A DNA stretch of 64,000 bases from Gammaproteobacteria bacterium. Its GTDB lineage: Bacteria; Pseudomonadota; Gammaproteobacteria; HK1. Under the pieces are notes generated by a model that searched no databases, was not told where the DNA came from, and was given only the letters and a program-made list of their open reading frames with translations. The stretch spans positions 88,934 to 152,933 of the forward strand of contig JAJEAD010000032.1 in NCBI GenBank assembly GCA_022824305.1, given 5' to 3'. The number at the start of each line of letters is the position of its first letter. The first letter of the stretch is position 1. This document shows positions 32,142 through 40,995 of this stretch, in pieces. The translations under genes and the position numbers were made by a program.

Positions 32142-32897
32142 TCAACCGTCGGACATTGGAATCGCCTCGGCGCACGCATCCGGGGCGAGGCCGGCGTCCC
32201 ATTCCGTGTCCCCCAGTGCCGGGTGGTGGACTCTGCGAAGCAGGCAGCCAACGCTCGGCAGGATGCGCGACACGATCTCCTCCACCCCCGCTTCGTTGGG
32301 ATGGATGCCGTCGCTCTGGTTCAGGGCGACCACGCTCGCGACCCCGTCCAGCAGGAATGGGTAGAGGAGCGCGGCGTGCCGGGCGGCTATCTCCGCGTAC
32401 ATCGCATCGAAGCGCGTCACGTAGTCCGCACCGAGATTGCGGGGAGCGAGCATGCCCGCGATGAGCACCGGCAGGCCTCGCTCGGCGAGCGCGCGAGTGA
32501 GCCGGTCGAGGTTGTCGCGGGTGATGTCGGGGTCCAGCGCGCGAAGGGCGTCGTTCGCGCCGAGGGCCACGATGACCGCGTGCGGGTCGTCCGCGAGCGC
32601 CCATTCCAGGCGCGCGAGTCCGCCCGCGCTCGTGTCTCCCGACACGCCGGCGTTGATCACCTCGACTTCGAATCCGCGCTCGCGGAGGGCGGCCTCGAGG
32701 CGGACCGGCAGCGCGGCCCGGGGGGCGACGCCGTAGCCGGCCGTCAGGCTGTCGCCGAGCATGAGAATGCGGATCGCTCCGGCGCCCTCTTCCCCGCTCA
32801 CTGCTGCGACCGCCGAGGACAGCAGCAGCGCCACCGCGACTCCAGGAAGGTGGGGGAACGCGCGGGAGACGAGCGCCCGGAGGGCGCCCGTCGGCAA
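32142..32897 (-). CDS. tesA: GDSL lysophospholipase/thioesterase TesA
   Basis: Periplasmic SGNH hydrolase (multifunctional acyl-CoA thioesterase I/lysophospholipase L1 type). Motifs are complete: GDSLTAGYG (nucleophile serine), GANDALR (oxyanion asparagine) and DGIHPNEAG (catalytic Asp-His). A TTG at 32897 gives 251 residues with a normal signal peptide (charged start, hydrophobic core VAVALLLSSAVAAVSG). The frame stays open to an ATG at 32990, but that adds an AT-rich, non-family segment that would cover the ybbA promoter. tesA divergent from ybbA-ybbP is the E. coli arrangement. It marks the right flank of the island. Confidence 0.88.
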   Translation of the reverse strand: MPTGALRALVSRAFPHLPGVAVALLLSSAVAAVSGEEGAGAIRILMLGDSLTAGYGVAPRAALPVRLEAALRERGFEVEVINAGVSGDTSAGGLARLEWALADDPHAVIVALGANDALRALDPDITRDNLDRLTRALAERGLPVLIAGMLAPRNLGADYVTRFDAMYAEIAARHAALLYPFLLDGVASVVALNQSDGIHPNEAGVEEIVSRILPSVGCLLRRVHHPALGDTEWDAGLAPDACAEAIPMSDG

Positions 32898-32940
32898 GAG
32901 TAAAGATATGTAAAGTTGCGCAAAGTAGTCGCGAAGAGTG

Positions 32941-32969
32941 CCTTTGCGCGCGGTCTCGCTTGCTATGCT
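32941..32969 (+). promoter_or_regulatory. Extended -10 promoter for ybbA
   Basis: TGC-TATGCT (extended -10, hexamer 32964-32969) lies 30 bases before the ybbA ATG; the -35 position (CCTTTG, 32941-32946, 17-base spacer) is weak. It sits in the AT-rich tesA-ybbA gap. Its presence argues that tesA starts further inside its frame. Confidence 0.4.
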
Positions 32970-32998
32970 GAACGCAACCTGCCGATCCATCCGGAACA

Positions 32999-33691
32999 AT
33001 GCCCGCCCTCTCCCGATCCATCGTAACGTTGCGGAGTCTAAGCGTCACGCTCGAGGCGAGCGCCGGCCCGGTCGAGGTCCTCCGCGGCATCGACCTCGAT
33101 CTGGGTTCCGGGGAGAGCGTCAGCGTGGTGGGCCCTTCGGGGGCGGGCAAGACCACCCTGCTCATGGTCATCGGCGGGCTGGAACGGCCGTCCCGGGGGG
33201 AGGTCACGGTGGCCGGGCACGCGCTCGGCGCCCTCGACGAAGACCGACTCGCCCGCTTCCGGGGCCGGCACGTCGGGATCGTCTTCCAGTCCTTCCACCT
33301 CATCCCCACCATGACCGCGCTCGAGAACGTGGCCGCGCCGAGAGAGCTCGCGGGGGAGAGCGATGCGTTCGACCGCGCCCGGGGCGAGCTCGCCGCGGTG
33401 GGCCTCGCTCACCGGCTGCACCACTTCCCCGGTGAGCTCTCCGGAGGCGAGCAGCAGCGCACCGCAATCGCCCGCGCGCTCGTCAACCGGCCGGAGGTCC
33501 TCCTCGCGGACGAGCCGACCGGAAACCTCGACGCCGCGACCGGCGCCCAGGTGATGGAGCACCTGCTCGACCGCAGCCGGGACGAGGGAGCCACCCTGGT
33601 GCTGATCACGCACGAAGCGCGGCTCGCCGCCCGGTGCGACCGCTCCGTGCGCATGGCGGACGGGCGAATCGAGACGTTCTCGCCGGCATAG
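32999..33691 (+). CDS. ybbA: ABC transporter ATPase YbbA
   Basis: Cytoplasmic ATPase of the YbbAP transporter, a MacB/LolD-like type that works with an FtsX-fold permease. 230 residues with Walker [11 protein letters not shown]-loop [16 protein letters not shown], signature LSGGEQQR, Walker [10 protein letters not shown] and the switch histidine in LITHE. The substrate is not established; genetic context with TesA suggests a role in envelope lipids or hydrophobic compounds. A 215-base gap with no clear gene separates it from ybbP. Confidence 0.93.
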   Translation: MPALSRSIVTLRSLSVTLEASAGPVEVLRGIDLDLGSGESVSVVGPSGAGKTTLLMVIGGLERPSRGEVTVAGHALGALDEDRLARFRGRHVGIVFQSFHLIPTMTALENVAAPRELAGESDAFDRARGELAAVGLAHRLHHFPGELSGGEQQRTAIARALVNRPEVLLADEPTGNLDAATGAQVMEHLLDRSRDEGATLVLITHEARLAARCDRSVRMADGRIETFSPA

Positions 33692-33906
33692 GGCGCTTGG
33701 CATCGATGCACCCTCCACGCGTCGGGCCCGACGGGGTCGAGTGCGGCCCGCTCCCCACCACGGTCATGGCGAGTGCGCGTCACCGGCGCCGCCTCCCCCT
33801 TGCGGCGCTTGCCCGTCCGGGCTCGCCGCTGCGGAACCCTGACCCGCACGACGCGCGAAGCGGGAGCATGGAGATGAGGGGAGGTCCGCGTCCGCGGCGC
33901 TGAAGC

Positions 33907-36489
33907 ATGGCGGACGGCAACGTGAGCGCGATCGCCCTGCGCCTCGCCGCGCGCGAGCTGCGCCACGGGCTGCGCGGATTCGGGGTGTTCCTCGCCTGCC
34001 TCGCGCTCGGGGTCGCGGCCATCGCCGGAGTGCTGTCCACCACCAGCTCGATCGTGACCGGACTCCGCGCGGACGGCCGGGAAGTCCTCGGAGGGGACAT
34101 CGCGCTGCGCGCCGTGTACCGCGACCTGAACGAGCGGGAACGCGCTCACGTGGAGCGCACGGCGGCGTCCATGACGCACTTCGCCGAGATGCGCACCATG
34201 GCGAGGCTGCCGGATGCGGGGTCGGGAGTGCTCGTCGAGCTCAAGGCGGTGGACGGCCGTTACCCGCTCTTCGGCGTGCTCGAAGCCGAACGCGACGACG
34301 GCAGCGCCCTGCCGATAGAGAGCGCGCTCGCGCGCCGCGCGGACGCCTGGGGCGCGCTCGTCGACCCCGCGCTGATCGACCGCCTCGGCCTCGGGGAAGG
34401 ATCGTCGCTCGTGGTCGGAGGCATGGAGCTCGAGGTGCGGGGCGTTCTCCGGCGCGAACCCGACCGCGCGGGGTCGGGCGGACCCTTCGGTTTCTGGCCT
34501 CGGGTCATGATCGGCGAGGACGCGCTCGCGGAGTCCGGACTGCTGCGCGAGGGCAGCCTGGTCTACCATCAGTACGCGCTTCGGCTGCCCGAGGGCGCGC
34601 AGGCGAACGAGGCGGCGGCGGAGCTCTCGGCCCGTCTTCGCGACGGAGGATGGCAGGTACGCACCTACGAGGATGCGGCCCCCGGAATCCAGCGGATGGT
34701 GGAGCGCCTCGGCTCCTTTCTCAGCCTGGTCGGCCTCACCGCCCTCCTCGTGGGCGGGGTGGGCGTCGGCAACGCGGTGCGGGCCTGGCTGGACACGCGG
34801 CTCGGAGTGATCGCCACCCTCAAGTGCATTGGCGCATCCCGCCCCCTCGTCTTCTCGATGTACCTCATCCAGTTGATGGTGCTCGCCGCCGCGGGCGTGC
34901 TCGCCGGACTCGCGCTGGGCGCCCTCGCTCCCGTGGCCGTCGCACGGGCGATCTCCCCGCTCCTGCCGACGCCGATTGCGCTCGGCATCTATCCGGAAGC
35001 GCTCGGCTTGAGCGCGCTCTTCGGACTGCTCACCGCTCTCACCTTCACGCTCTGGCCCCTGTCCCGGGCCCAGGAGACTCCGGCCGTCGCGCTTTTCCGA
35101 GGCGTCGGCACCGGCACCCGACCCGGACGACCCGGGCATCTCGCCGCCGCCCTCGCGGGCGGAGCCGCTCTCGCAATCCTCGCGGTGTGGAGCGCCCCCG
35201 ACCGGGAGTTCGCGCTCTGGTTCGCGGGCGGCGCGGCCCTCGTGCTGCTCGGGTTTCGCGCCGCCGGGTGGGCGGTGGTGCGCAGCACGGGCGCCCTCCA
35301 TCGGCGGGGCCGCTCCCGCGTGGCGGCCGGTCCCCGCCGGGGCGCCGCCCCGCGCCTGCGGATCGCGGTGTCGAATCTCCACCGGCCGGGAAACACGACG
35401 GCCGACGTCGTGCTGTCGCTGGGGCTCGGCCTGACCGTGCTCATCGCGGTCGCGCTCGTGGAAGGGAACCTCCGGCGCAGCATCGCCGATTCGCTGCCCG
35501 AAGACGCGCCCGCCTTCTTCTTTCTGGGCATCGAGTCGGAGCGAATCGATGCCTTCGAGGCAACGCTGGCGGAGATCGAGGGCGCCGGCCGCTTCCGATC
35601 GGTGCCCTTTCTGCGGGGACGCATCATCAGGGTGAAGGGCCGGGATCCGGAGCAGGCGCTGATCGACGACGAGCACTCGTGGCTTATCGAGGGCGACCGG
35701 GGGCTGAGCTATGCCCTGACCCCGCCCGACAACCCGGTGGTGGCGGGTGAGTGGTGGCCACCGGACTACAGGGGACCTCCGCTTCTGTCCGTCGACGTCG
35801 ACGTCATCGACGCCTTCGGGCTCGAGCTCGGCGACACCATCACGCTCAACGTACTCGGCCGCGAGCTGCGCGCGGAGGTCCGCCACGTTCGAGAGGTGGA
35901 ATGGCAGGGCATGCGGCTCAACTTCGCCCTTCTCCTCTCCCCGGAGCCGCTGCGCCGGGCGCCGCACGGCTACGTCGCGACCGTGCGCGCGGCGCGGAAC
36001 GCGGAAACCCGCATCGAGCGAACCCTGGCCCGTGAATTTCCGCAGGTGACGGTCGTTCGGGTGCGGGAAGCGCTCGGAAGAGTGGCGGAGATCATGGGCA
36101 GCATCGCCGCCTCCGCGCGCGCCGTCGGCGGCGTCACCCTGCTCTCCGGCGCGCTGGTGCTGGCGGGAGCGGTCTCCGCCGGCCACCGGCGGCGCACCTA
36201 CGAGAGCGTCGTGCTCAAGGTTCTCGGAGTGCGGCGACGCGAGATCGTCCTCATCCATGCCGTGGAGTACGCACTGCTCGGACTGCTCACCGGGGCGATC
36301 GCCGCGGCGGCCGGCACCGCCACCGCGTGGGCGGTGGTCACCCGGGTGCTCGACCAGGAATGGACCTTCCTCCCCGGCACGGTCGCGGCCACCGCTTCAC
36401 TGTGCATCGTGCTCACGCTCGGACTCGGTCTGCTCGGCACATGGCGCGCGCTCGGCGAATCCGCCTCGCCCTACCTCCGGAACGAGTAG
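33907..36489 (+). CDS. ybbP: FtsX-like ABC permease YbbP
   Basis: 860-residue inner-membrane permease, partner of YbbA. Two FtsX-type repeats: a first helix (about 22-45), a large periplasmic region, three helices (about 268-390), a middle pair of helices near 415-450, a second helix and periplasmic region, and three final helices with the [23 protein letters not shown] motif. The length fits YbbP. The gene ends 83 bases before tRNA-Leu. Confidence 0.93.
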   Translation: MADGNVSAIALRLAARELRHGLRGFGVFLACLALGVAAIAGVLSTTSSIVTGLRADGREVLGGDIALRAVYRDLNERERAHVERTAASMTHFAEMRTMARLPDAGSGVLVELKAVDGRYPLFGVLEAERDDGSALPIESALARRADAWGALVDPALIDRLGLGEGSSLVVGGMELEVRGVLRREPDRAGSGGPFGFWPRVMIGEDALAESGLLREGSLVYHQYALRLPEGAQANEAAAELSARLRDGGWQVRTYEDAAPGIQRMVERLGSFLSLVGLTALLVGGVGVGNAVRAWLDTRLGVIATLKCIGASRPLVFSMYLIQLMVLAAAGVLAGLALGALAPVAVARAISPLLPTPIALGIYPEALGLSALFGLLTALTFTLWPLSRAQETPAVALFRGVGTGTRPGRPGHLAAALAGGAALAILAVWSAPDREFALWFAGGAALVLLGFRAAGWAVVRSTGALHRRGRSRVAAGPRRGAAPRLRIAVSNLHRPGNTTADVVLSLGLGLTVLIAVALVEGNLRRSIADSLPEDAPAFFFLGIESERIDAFEATLAEIEGAGRFRSVPFLRGRIIRVKGRDPEQALIDDEHSWLIEGDRGLSYALTPPDNPVVAGEWWPPDYRGPPLLSVDVDVIDAFGLELGDTITLNVLGRELRAEVRHVREVEWQGMRLNFALLLSPEPLRRAPHGYVATVRAARNAETRIERTLAREFPQVTVVRVREALGRVAEIMGSIAASARAVGGVTLLSGALVLAGAVSAGHRRRTYESVVLKVLGVRRREIVLIHAVEYALLGLLTGAIAAAAGTATAWAVVTRVLDQEWTFLPGTVAATASLCIVLTLGLGLLGTWRALGESASPYLRNE

Positions 36490-36572
36490 GCGGACAGGTT
36501 CCCGGCTGCAATGCGGTGCCCGGATGCTATCCTGCGCGGCTCCGGAGCCGGCGGCAGCGGGCGGGCCGGAAG

Positions 36573-36659
36573 GCGGGAGTGGCGGAATCGGTAGACGCGG
36601 CGGCCTCAAAAGCCGCTGTCCGAAAGGGCTTGGGGGTTCGAGTCCCCCCTCCCGTACCA
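36573..36659 (+). tRNA. tRNA-Leu (anticodon CAA)
   Basis: 87-base class II tRNA with encoded CCA (36657-36659). The acceptor GCGGGAG pairs with CTCCCGT, with one G-U at position 1-72. The D-arm reads GGCGGAATCGGTAGACGC, the anticodon loop CTCAAAA gives CAA (36607-36609), a long variable arm follows, and the T-arm is GGGGGTTCGAGTCCCCC. Reads UUG codons. Confidence 0.96.
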
Positions 36660-36865
36660 ACCACGCCCGCGGGCGGCGTTCTTCGGCATCGCCCAATCCG
36701 GAACAGACTTGCCCCCCTTGTTCCACCGATTTCCTGCTGCGGACGCCGATCCACTTGCGGCAGCGGGCCGTACTCGCTCGACGCGTTTCGACGTAGTGTC
36801 GGCTACGACCTCAGCGCCTCTCCGAGGCGTGGTGACTTGAGGCGGTTCAGCCGCCCCGACAATCG

Positions 36866-37732
36866 TCAGGCCGGTCCCGGCCCGAGGGTGCAGGAGACAT
36901 TGTCGATGAGGCGTGCGGGCCCGAGCCATGCCGCCGCGAGCACGACGAGCTCCCGGTCTTCCGGAGCCGGCGATTCCAGGTCCCCGGCCCGCCTCACGCT
37001 GAAGTAATCCGGCCGGAATCCGGCTCGCTCCAGCGCCTTCATGTAATGAAGGCCGAGCGCGTGGTAGTCCCGTTCTCCGCTTCGGATCCGCTCGGACGCC
37101 TCGCGCAGGGAGCGGTACAGGATGGGGGCGCGGCGCCTGTCCGCCGGAGCGAGGTAGCGGTTGCGGGAGCTCATGGCGAGGCCGTCCGCCTCGCGCACCG
37201 TGGGCACCGATTCAACGGCAACCGGCAGCTTGAGATGGTCGACCAGGCGCCTCACGACCAGGAGCTGCTGGTAGTCCTTCTCGCCGAACAGGGCCACGTG
37301 CGGCTGCACGGCGTTCAGGAGCATCGTCACGACGGTGGCCACGCCCCGAAAGAAGGTCGGACGCATCGCCCCGCAGAGAATCGACCCCAGCCCCGGCACC
37401 TCGACGCGGGTGCTGTTCTCCGGACCCGCCGGATAGATCTCGGAGATCGGAGGCAGGAACACGAGATCCACATCGAGGACCTCCAGGCGCTCGATGTCGG
37501 TCTCGGTGCTGCGTGGATAGCTGTCGAAGTCCTCGCCTTCCGCGAACTGAAAGGGATTGACGAAGATGCTGACGACCGTGAACGGGGCCACTTCTCGGGA
37601 GCGGCGCACCAGCGCGAGATGCCCGCCGTGGAGATCGCCCATAGTCGGCACGAGCGCGATGCGCTCGCCGGCCCGGCGCGGAACGGCGAGGAATGCGCGC
37701 ACTTCGGCGCAGCTTCGCGCTATCTCCACCAC
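36866..37732 (-). CDS. panC: Pantothenate synthetase
   Basis: Joins pantoate and beta-alanine with ATP to make pantothenate, the vitamin B5 step toward coenzyme A. 288 residues. The ATP-binding signature VPTMGDLHGGHLALV and the KMSKS-like SSRNRYL segment are present, as are FGEKDYQQL and the pantoate-binding NPFQF. GTG start. It lies 66 bases downstream of pcnB; in many gammaproteobacteria folK and panB lie between these genes and are missing here. Confidence 0.95.
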   Translation of the reverse strand: MVEIARSCAEVRAFLAVPRRAGERIALVPTMGDLHGGHLALVRRSREVAPFTVVSIFVNPFQFAEGEDFDSYPRSTETDIERLEVLDVDLVFLPPISEIYPAGPENSTRVEVPGLGSILCGAMRPTFFRGVATVVTMLLNAVQPHVALFGEKDYQQLLVVRRLVDHLKLPVAVESVPTVREADGLAMSSRNRYLAPADRRRAPILYRSLREASERIRSGERDYHALGLHYMKALERAGFRPDYFSVRRAGDLESPAPEDRELVVLAAAWLGPARLIDNVSCTLGPGPA

Positions 37733-37798
37733 GCCGCGAATCGCGCTCCGCCCCTGTCCTCCGACGCAAGCTCCCCCGGGGAGCCGCGACCAGGGCGC

Positions 37799-39355
37799 TC
37801 AGGCCGGCGTTTCATGCTCCGCCGGGTCCCGCTGCCCTCTCCTTCTCCTCCGGCGCCGGCGACGAGGCGAGCGGGCAGGAGGAGCGACCAGCGCATCACG
37901 CTCCTCGCCCTCCGATTCCAGGAGCCGGGTCCACCAGTCGCACTGCTCCTGCACCGGCTCGCCGGCCTGCGCACGCAACACGAGGAAGTCGTAGGCGGCG
38001 CGAAAGCGAAGGCGTCCGGCGAGGCCGAGGGCGCCCCGCCCCCGGCGAGTGGAGAGGCTCGGCTGCATGTCCCATATCTCGCGCGTCACGATGGAGCAGC
38101 GCCGGGGAATGGAAACCCTCGCCAGTTCCCGCGCCACGACCCTCGCGCCCGCGGACTCAATCGCCTGCGCTTCGCCCTCGCCGTGCCCGCGCAAGAGGTC
38201 GGCCTCGCGGCGCAGCGCGGGCCAGAGGAGAGCCGCGAACAGATACGCCGGAGTCACCGGCTTTTCCTGGGCTACGCGCGCGTCGGTGCTCGAGAGCGCC
38301 CGCTCGATGAAGGCGCTCGCGGCTTCGGCTTCCGCTTCGGACTCCGATGCGAGGCAGGCATCGATATCGGGAAAGAGGAGCTCGAACATGCCGTGCCGGC
38401 GCAGCAGCGAGAAGGACCGGCACGCCGCGCCGCCGAGAAAGATCTTGACCACTTCCTCGTAGAGGCGCGACGGCGGGACCTCGAGCAGCCACTCGCGGCA
38501 TGCGGGAATCGCATCCCTGATCGCCGGGTCGATGCGGAATCCGAGCTTGGCGGCGAAACGGATCGCGCGCAGCATCCGCACCGGATCCTCCCGGAACCTC
38601 AGCTTCGGATCCCCAATCAGGCGCAGCCGGCTCTCCTTGAGGTCCGGCATGCCGCCGGTGTAATCGACCACCGAGAAATCGGCGATGTTGTAGTACAGGC
38701 TGTTGACCGAGAAATCCCGTCGCCAGGCGTCTTCCTCCAGTGAGCCGTAGACGTTGTCCCTCACTACGCGGCCGTTCACCGTCACCCGTTGCTGGTGCCT
38801 GTCTTCCCCCGCGTTGCCGCCCGCGGCGCGAAAGGTCGCGACTTCCACGATCTCGCGTCCGACCCGCACGTGGGCGAGAACGAATCGCCGCCCGATCAGC
38901 CGGCAGCTTCGAAAGCAGGCGCGAATCTGCTCGGGTGTCGCGTCGGTGGCGACGTCGAAGTCCTTGGGCTTGCGCCCGAGCAGGAGGTCCCGGACGCCGC
39001 CGCCCACGAGATATGCCTCGTACCCGGCGTTGCGCAGGGTATAGAGAACTTTCAGTGCGGCCCTGCTGATGTCGGCCCGGGAGACGCTGTGCTCGGGGCG
39101 TGCGTAGACGACCGGAGTCGAAATCTTGCTGGAATCCGTGTTGATGAAGCTTCGCCCCGCTGTCCGTGCCCCGCCGCGCAACCGGTCACGGTCCGACTCG
39201 TCATGGCGGACGAACGCGGCGCGACCGTGTTTCTCGATGCGGATTTCGTCGCCGGAAGGCCGGTATGTCCTTGAAGCCTGAGGTTCTGGTCGAAGCCGGG
39301 AAGGCCTGACCATGCGCGCCTTCGCGGAGCAACGTGCATCATGTCCCCGCAGCAC
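37799..39355 (-). CDS. pcnB: Poly(A) polymerase PcnB
   Basis: Adds 3' poly(A) tails that mark RNAs for decay. Class II nucleotidyltransferase: LVGGGVRDLLLGRKPKDFDVATDATPE carries the catalytic aspartates (split here only for reference), then RRDFSVNSLYYN and the RNA-binding GDPKLRFREDPVRMLRAIRFA. The tail is arginine-rich (RRRRRRRRRG), as is common in this family. The frame gives 518 residues, but homology starts only near residue 85; a TTG at 39181 is a possible true start. Upstream lies tRNA-Glu on the other strand. Confidence 0.92.
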   Translation of the reverse strand: MLRGHDARCSAKARMVRPSRLRPEPQASRTYRPSGDEIRIEKHGRAAFVRHDESDRDRLRGGARTAGRSFINTDSSKISTPVVYARPEHSVSRADISRAALKVLYTLRNAGYEAYLVGGGVRDLLLGRKPKDFDVATDATPEQIRACFRSCRLIGRRFVLAHVRVGREIVEVATFRAAGGNAGEDRHQQRVTVNGRVVRDNVYGSLEEDAWRRDFSVNSLYYNIADFSVVDYTGGMPDLKESRLRLIGDPKLRFREDPVRMLRAIRFAAKLGFRIDPAIRDAIPACREWLLEVPPSRLYEEVVKIFLGGAACRSFSLLRRHGMFELLFPDIDACLASESEAEAEAASAFIERALSSTDARVAQEKPVTPAYLFAALLWPALRREADLLRGHGEGEAQAIESAGARVVARELARVSIPRRCSIVTREIWDMQPSLSTRRGRGALGLAGRLRFRAAYDFLVLRAQAGEPVQEQCDWWTRLLESEGEERDALVAPPARSPRRRRRRRRRGQRDPAEHETPA

Positions 39356-39368
39356 GCGAAGCTGCGTG

Positions 39369-39396
39369 TTGAGCGACCTGCTGCCGAGCGTATAAT
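39369..39396 (+). promoter_or_regulatory. Promoter of tRNA-Glu
   Basis: TTGAGC (39369-39374) and a perfect TATAAT (39391-39396) with a 16-base spacer, followed by a GC-rich discriminator as expected for a stringently controlled tRNA gene. The predicted start is about 35 bases before the tRNA. Confidence 0.7.
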
Positions 39397-39437
39397 ACCA
39401 GCCGCTCGGCCTGCGTCCACTCGCAGGGCGTGCGCCC

Positions 39438-39513
39438 GCTCCCTTCGTCTAGCGGCCCAGGATACCGCCCTCTCACGGCGGGGACAGGGGTTCGAGTCCC
39501 CTAGGGAGCGCCA
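39438..39513 (+). tRNA. tRNA-Glu (anticodon CUC)
   Basis: 76-base tRNA with encoded CCA (39511-39513). The acceptor GCTCCCT pairs with AGGGAGC; the anticodon stem CCGCC/GGCGG encloses the loop CTCTCAC, giving anticodon CTC; the T-arm is AGGGGTTCGAGTCCCCT. Reads GAG codons. Confidence 0.96.
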
Positions 39514-39516
39514 AAC

Positions 39517-39684
39517 CGACTCATCAACCTGCGCGCGCAGCGATCGCTCTACAGCGTGGTCATCACCCTCGCCATCGGGCTGGTCACCGCGCTCCTGCGG
39601 CTGTCGAACTCGTTCGCCGGAAGGATCGTCACATGCGCCCTGGCATTCGACCGGCTGGAGCGTCGCATGGCGGTCGATCGGTGA
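39517..39684 (+). pseudogene. Possible remnant of an amino-acid ABC permease
   Basis: An open stretch of 55 codons begins without a start codon directly after tRNA-Glu and ends at TGA 39682-39684. Part of it reads YSVVITLAIGLVTALLRLS, which resembles the first membrane helix of polar amino-acid ABC permeases. The end, FDRLERRMAVDR, resembles the usual permease C-terminus. The middle of such a protein (about 150 residues) is absent. It lies 17 bases before the deacylase gene, whose downstream neighbour is a truncated ABC ATPase, so a decayed transporter operon is likely. The assignment rests on resemblance only. Confidence 0.4.
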
Positions 39685-39700
39685 CGGAGAACGAAACGAC

Positions 39701-40738
39701 ATGAGCGAAGCGCCCACCCGCATCCACTGCACCATCGATCTGGAGGCTCCCGGACGCCGGGTGGGCCGGCTCGAGGTCAGGCACTCCGACAACCGTCACG
39801 CCTACGGGATCATCCCGGTACCGATCGCCTGCATCGGCGGCGGGCGGGGGCCGACCGTGCTCGTCACCGCCGGCAACCACGGCGACGAGCACGAGGGCAG
39901 GATCATCGCGCGGCGGCTCGTGCGCGAGCTCGACCCCGCGCAGGTGCGCGGGCGCCTCATCGTCATGCCGGCGTTGAACTACCCGGCGGTCCTGGAGGAT
40001 TCAAGGGTGTCGCCGCTCGACGGCGGCAACATGAACCGCGCGTATCCGGGGGATGCGGGCGGCACGCCGACCTTCGCCATCGCCCACTACGTGGAGTCGG
40101 TGCTGCTGCCGAGGTGCGACGCGGCGCTGGACCTGCACTCCGGCGGCAAGGTGTCGGAGTACCTGCCGTGCGCGTTTCTCGTCGAGAGCGGAGACCGGGA
40201 TCTGATGTCGGCCAAGCTCGACGCGGTCAAGGCGTTCGGGGCGCCGGTCACCACCGTGGTGTCCGCCACCGCGGACCCGCGCTCGCTCTCGGGGGCGGCG
40301 GACCGTCACGGGGTGGTGAGCCTCGCGACCGAGCTCGGCGGGGCGGGGACGGTGGACCTCGACGCCCTGGCCGTCGGCGAGGCGGGCACGCGGCGGTGGC
40401 TCGCCCATGTCGGCCTCCTGAAGCAGGAGGTTGCGTCGCCCGCCGCTGCGACCCGCTTCCTCCGGACCCGGGACCGCAACGACTTCGTCGTCGCGCCGAT
40501 GGACGGGTTGTTCGAGCCGCGGGTCCGCCTCGGGGACAGGGTGAGGGCGCGCGACATCGCGGGCATCGTGCACCCGGTGGACGATCCCGAGCGCGAGGGA
40601 GTGGAGGTGCGCTTCTCCTCCGCCGGAGTCGTCGTGTGCCGCCGGGTGCCCGCGCGTACCCTGCGCGGCGACTATCTCTTCCACGTCGGCGAGCCGGTAG
40701 AGGAGGAGTCGTTGCGGGTCTCGAAGGAGTCCTCATGA
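39701..40738 (+). CDS. AstE/AspA-family zinc deacylase, DoeB-like
   Basis: Zinc-dependent carboxypeptidase-fold deacylase of 345 residues. Zinc ligands are visible in GNHGDEHEG (His and Glu) and DLHSGG (His). The segments LIVMPALNYPAVLEDSRVSPLDGGNMNRAYPG are typical of the group that includes N-acetyl-diaminobutyrate deacetylase DoeB of ectoine breakdown (shown in parts: ALNYPAV, SPLDGGNMNR). The exact substrate is not known; an N-acylated amino acid is likely. The ATG at 39701 has GGAGA ten bases upstream; the open frame further upstream runs through tRNA-Glu and is not real. Confidence 0.82.
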   Translation: MSEAPTRIHCTIDLEAPGRRVGRLEVRHSDNRHAYGIIPVPIACIGGGRGPTVLVTAGNHGDEHEGRIIARRLVRELDPAQVRGRLIVMPALNYPAVLEDSRVSPLDGGNMNRAYPGDAGGTPTFAIAHYVESVLLPRCDAALDLHSGGKVSEYLPCAFLVESGDRDLMSAKLDAVKAFGAPVTTVVSATADPRSLSGAADRHGVVSLATELGGAGTVDLDALAVGEAGTRRWLAHVGLLKQEVASPAAATRFLRTRDRNDFVVAPMDGLFEPRVRLGDRVRARDIAGIVHPVDDPEREGVEVRFSSAGVVVCRRVPARTLRGDYLFHVGEPVEEESLRVSKESS

Positions 40739-40757
40739 ACCACGAGAGGACGAAGGG

Positions 40758-40982
40758 ATGACCGGCAATGCGGTAATCGAGCTCGAAGGCGTAAACGAGT
40801 GGTTCGGCGACTTCCACGTGCTCGAGGACATCGATCTGACCATTCGCGAACGCGAGCGGGTGGTCGTCTGCGGGCCGTCCGGGTCCGGCAGGTCCACCGT
40901 CATCCGCTGCATCAACCGCCTGGAGGAGCACCAGGAGGGACGCATCGTGGTCGACGGCCAGGAGCTCGACGACGACACGTAG
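40758..40982 (+). pseudogene. Truncated polar amino-acid ABC ATPase
   Basis: 74 codons corresponding to the first third of a GlnQ/HisP-type ATPase: the start matches well (GVNEWFGDFHVLEDIDLTI) and Walker A reads CGPSGSGRST, with arginine in place of the essential lysine. The frame stops right after VDGQELDDD, before the Q-loop, signature and Walker B. The protein cannot hydrolyse ATP. It follows the deacylase by 19 bases and was probably part of the same operon before decay. Confidence 0.85.
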
Positions 40983-40995
40983 AACGCAGAGGCGG

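Noticed and set aside
36841..36855. GGCGG-TTCAG-CCGCC hairpin beyond the panC stop codon
   Set aside because: Five-base stem without a T-run; too weak to call a terminator.
39341..39700. 120-codon N-terminal extension of the AstE/AspA-type gene
   Set aside because: It runs through tRNA-Glu and its promoter; a good ribosome-binding site and the family start lie at 39701.
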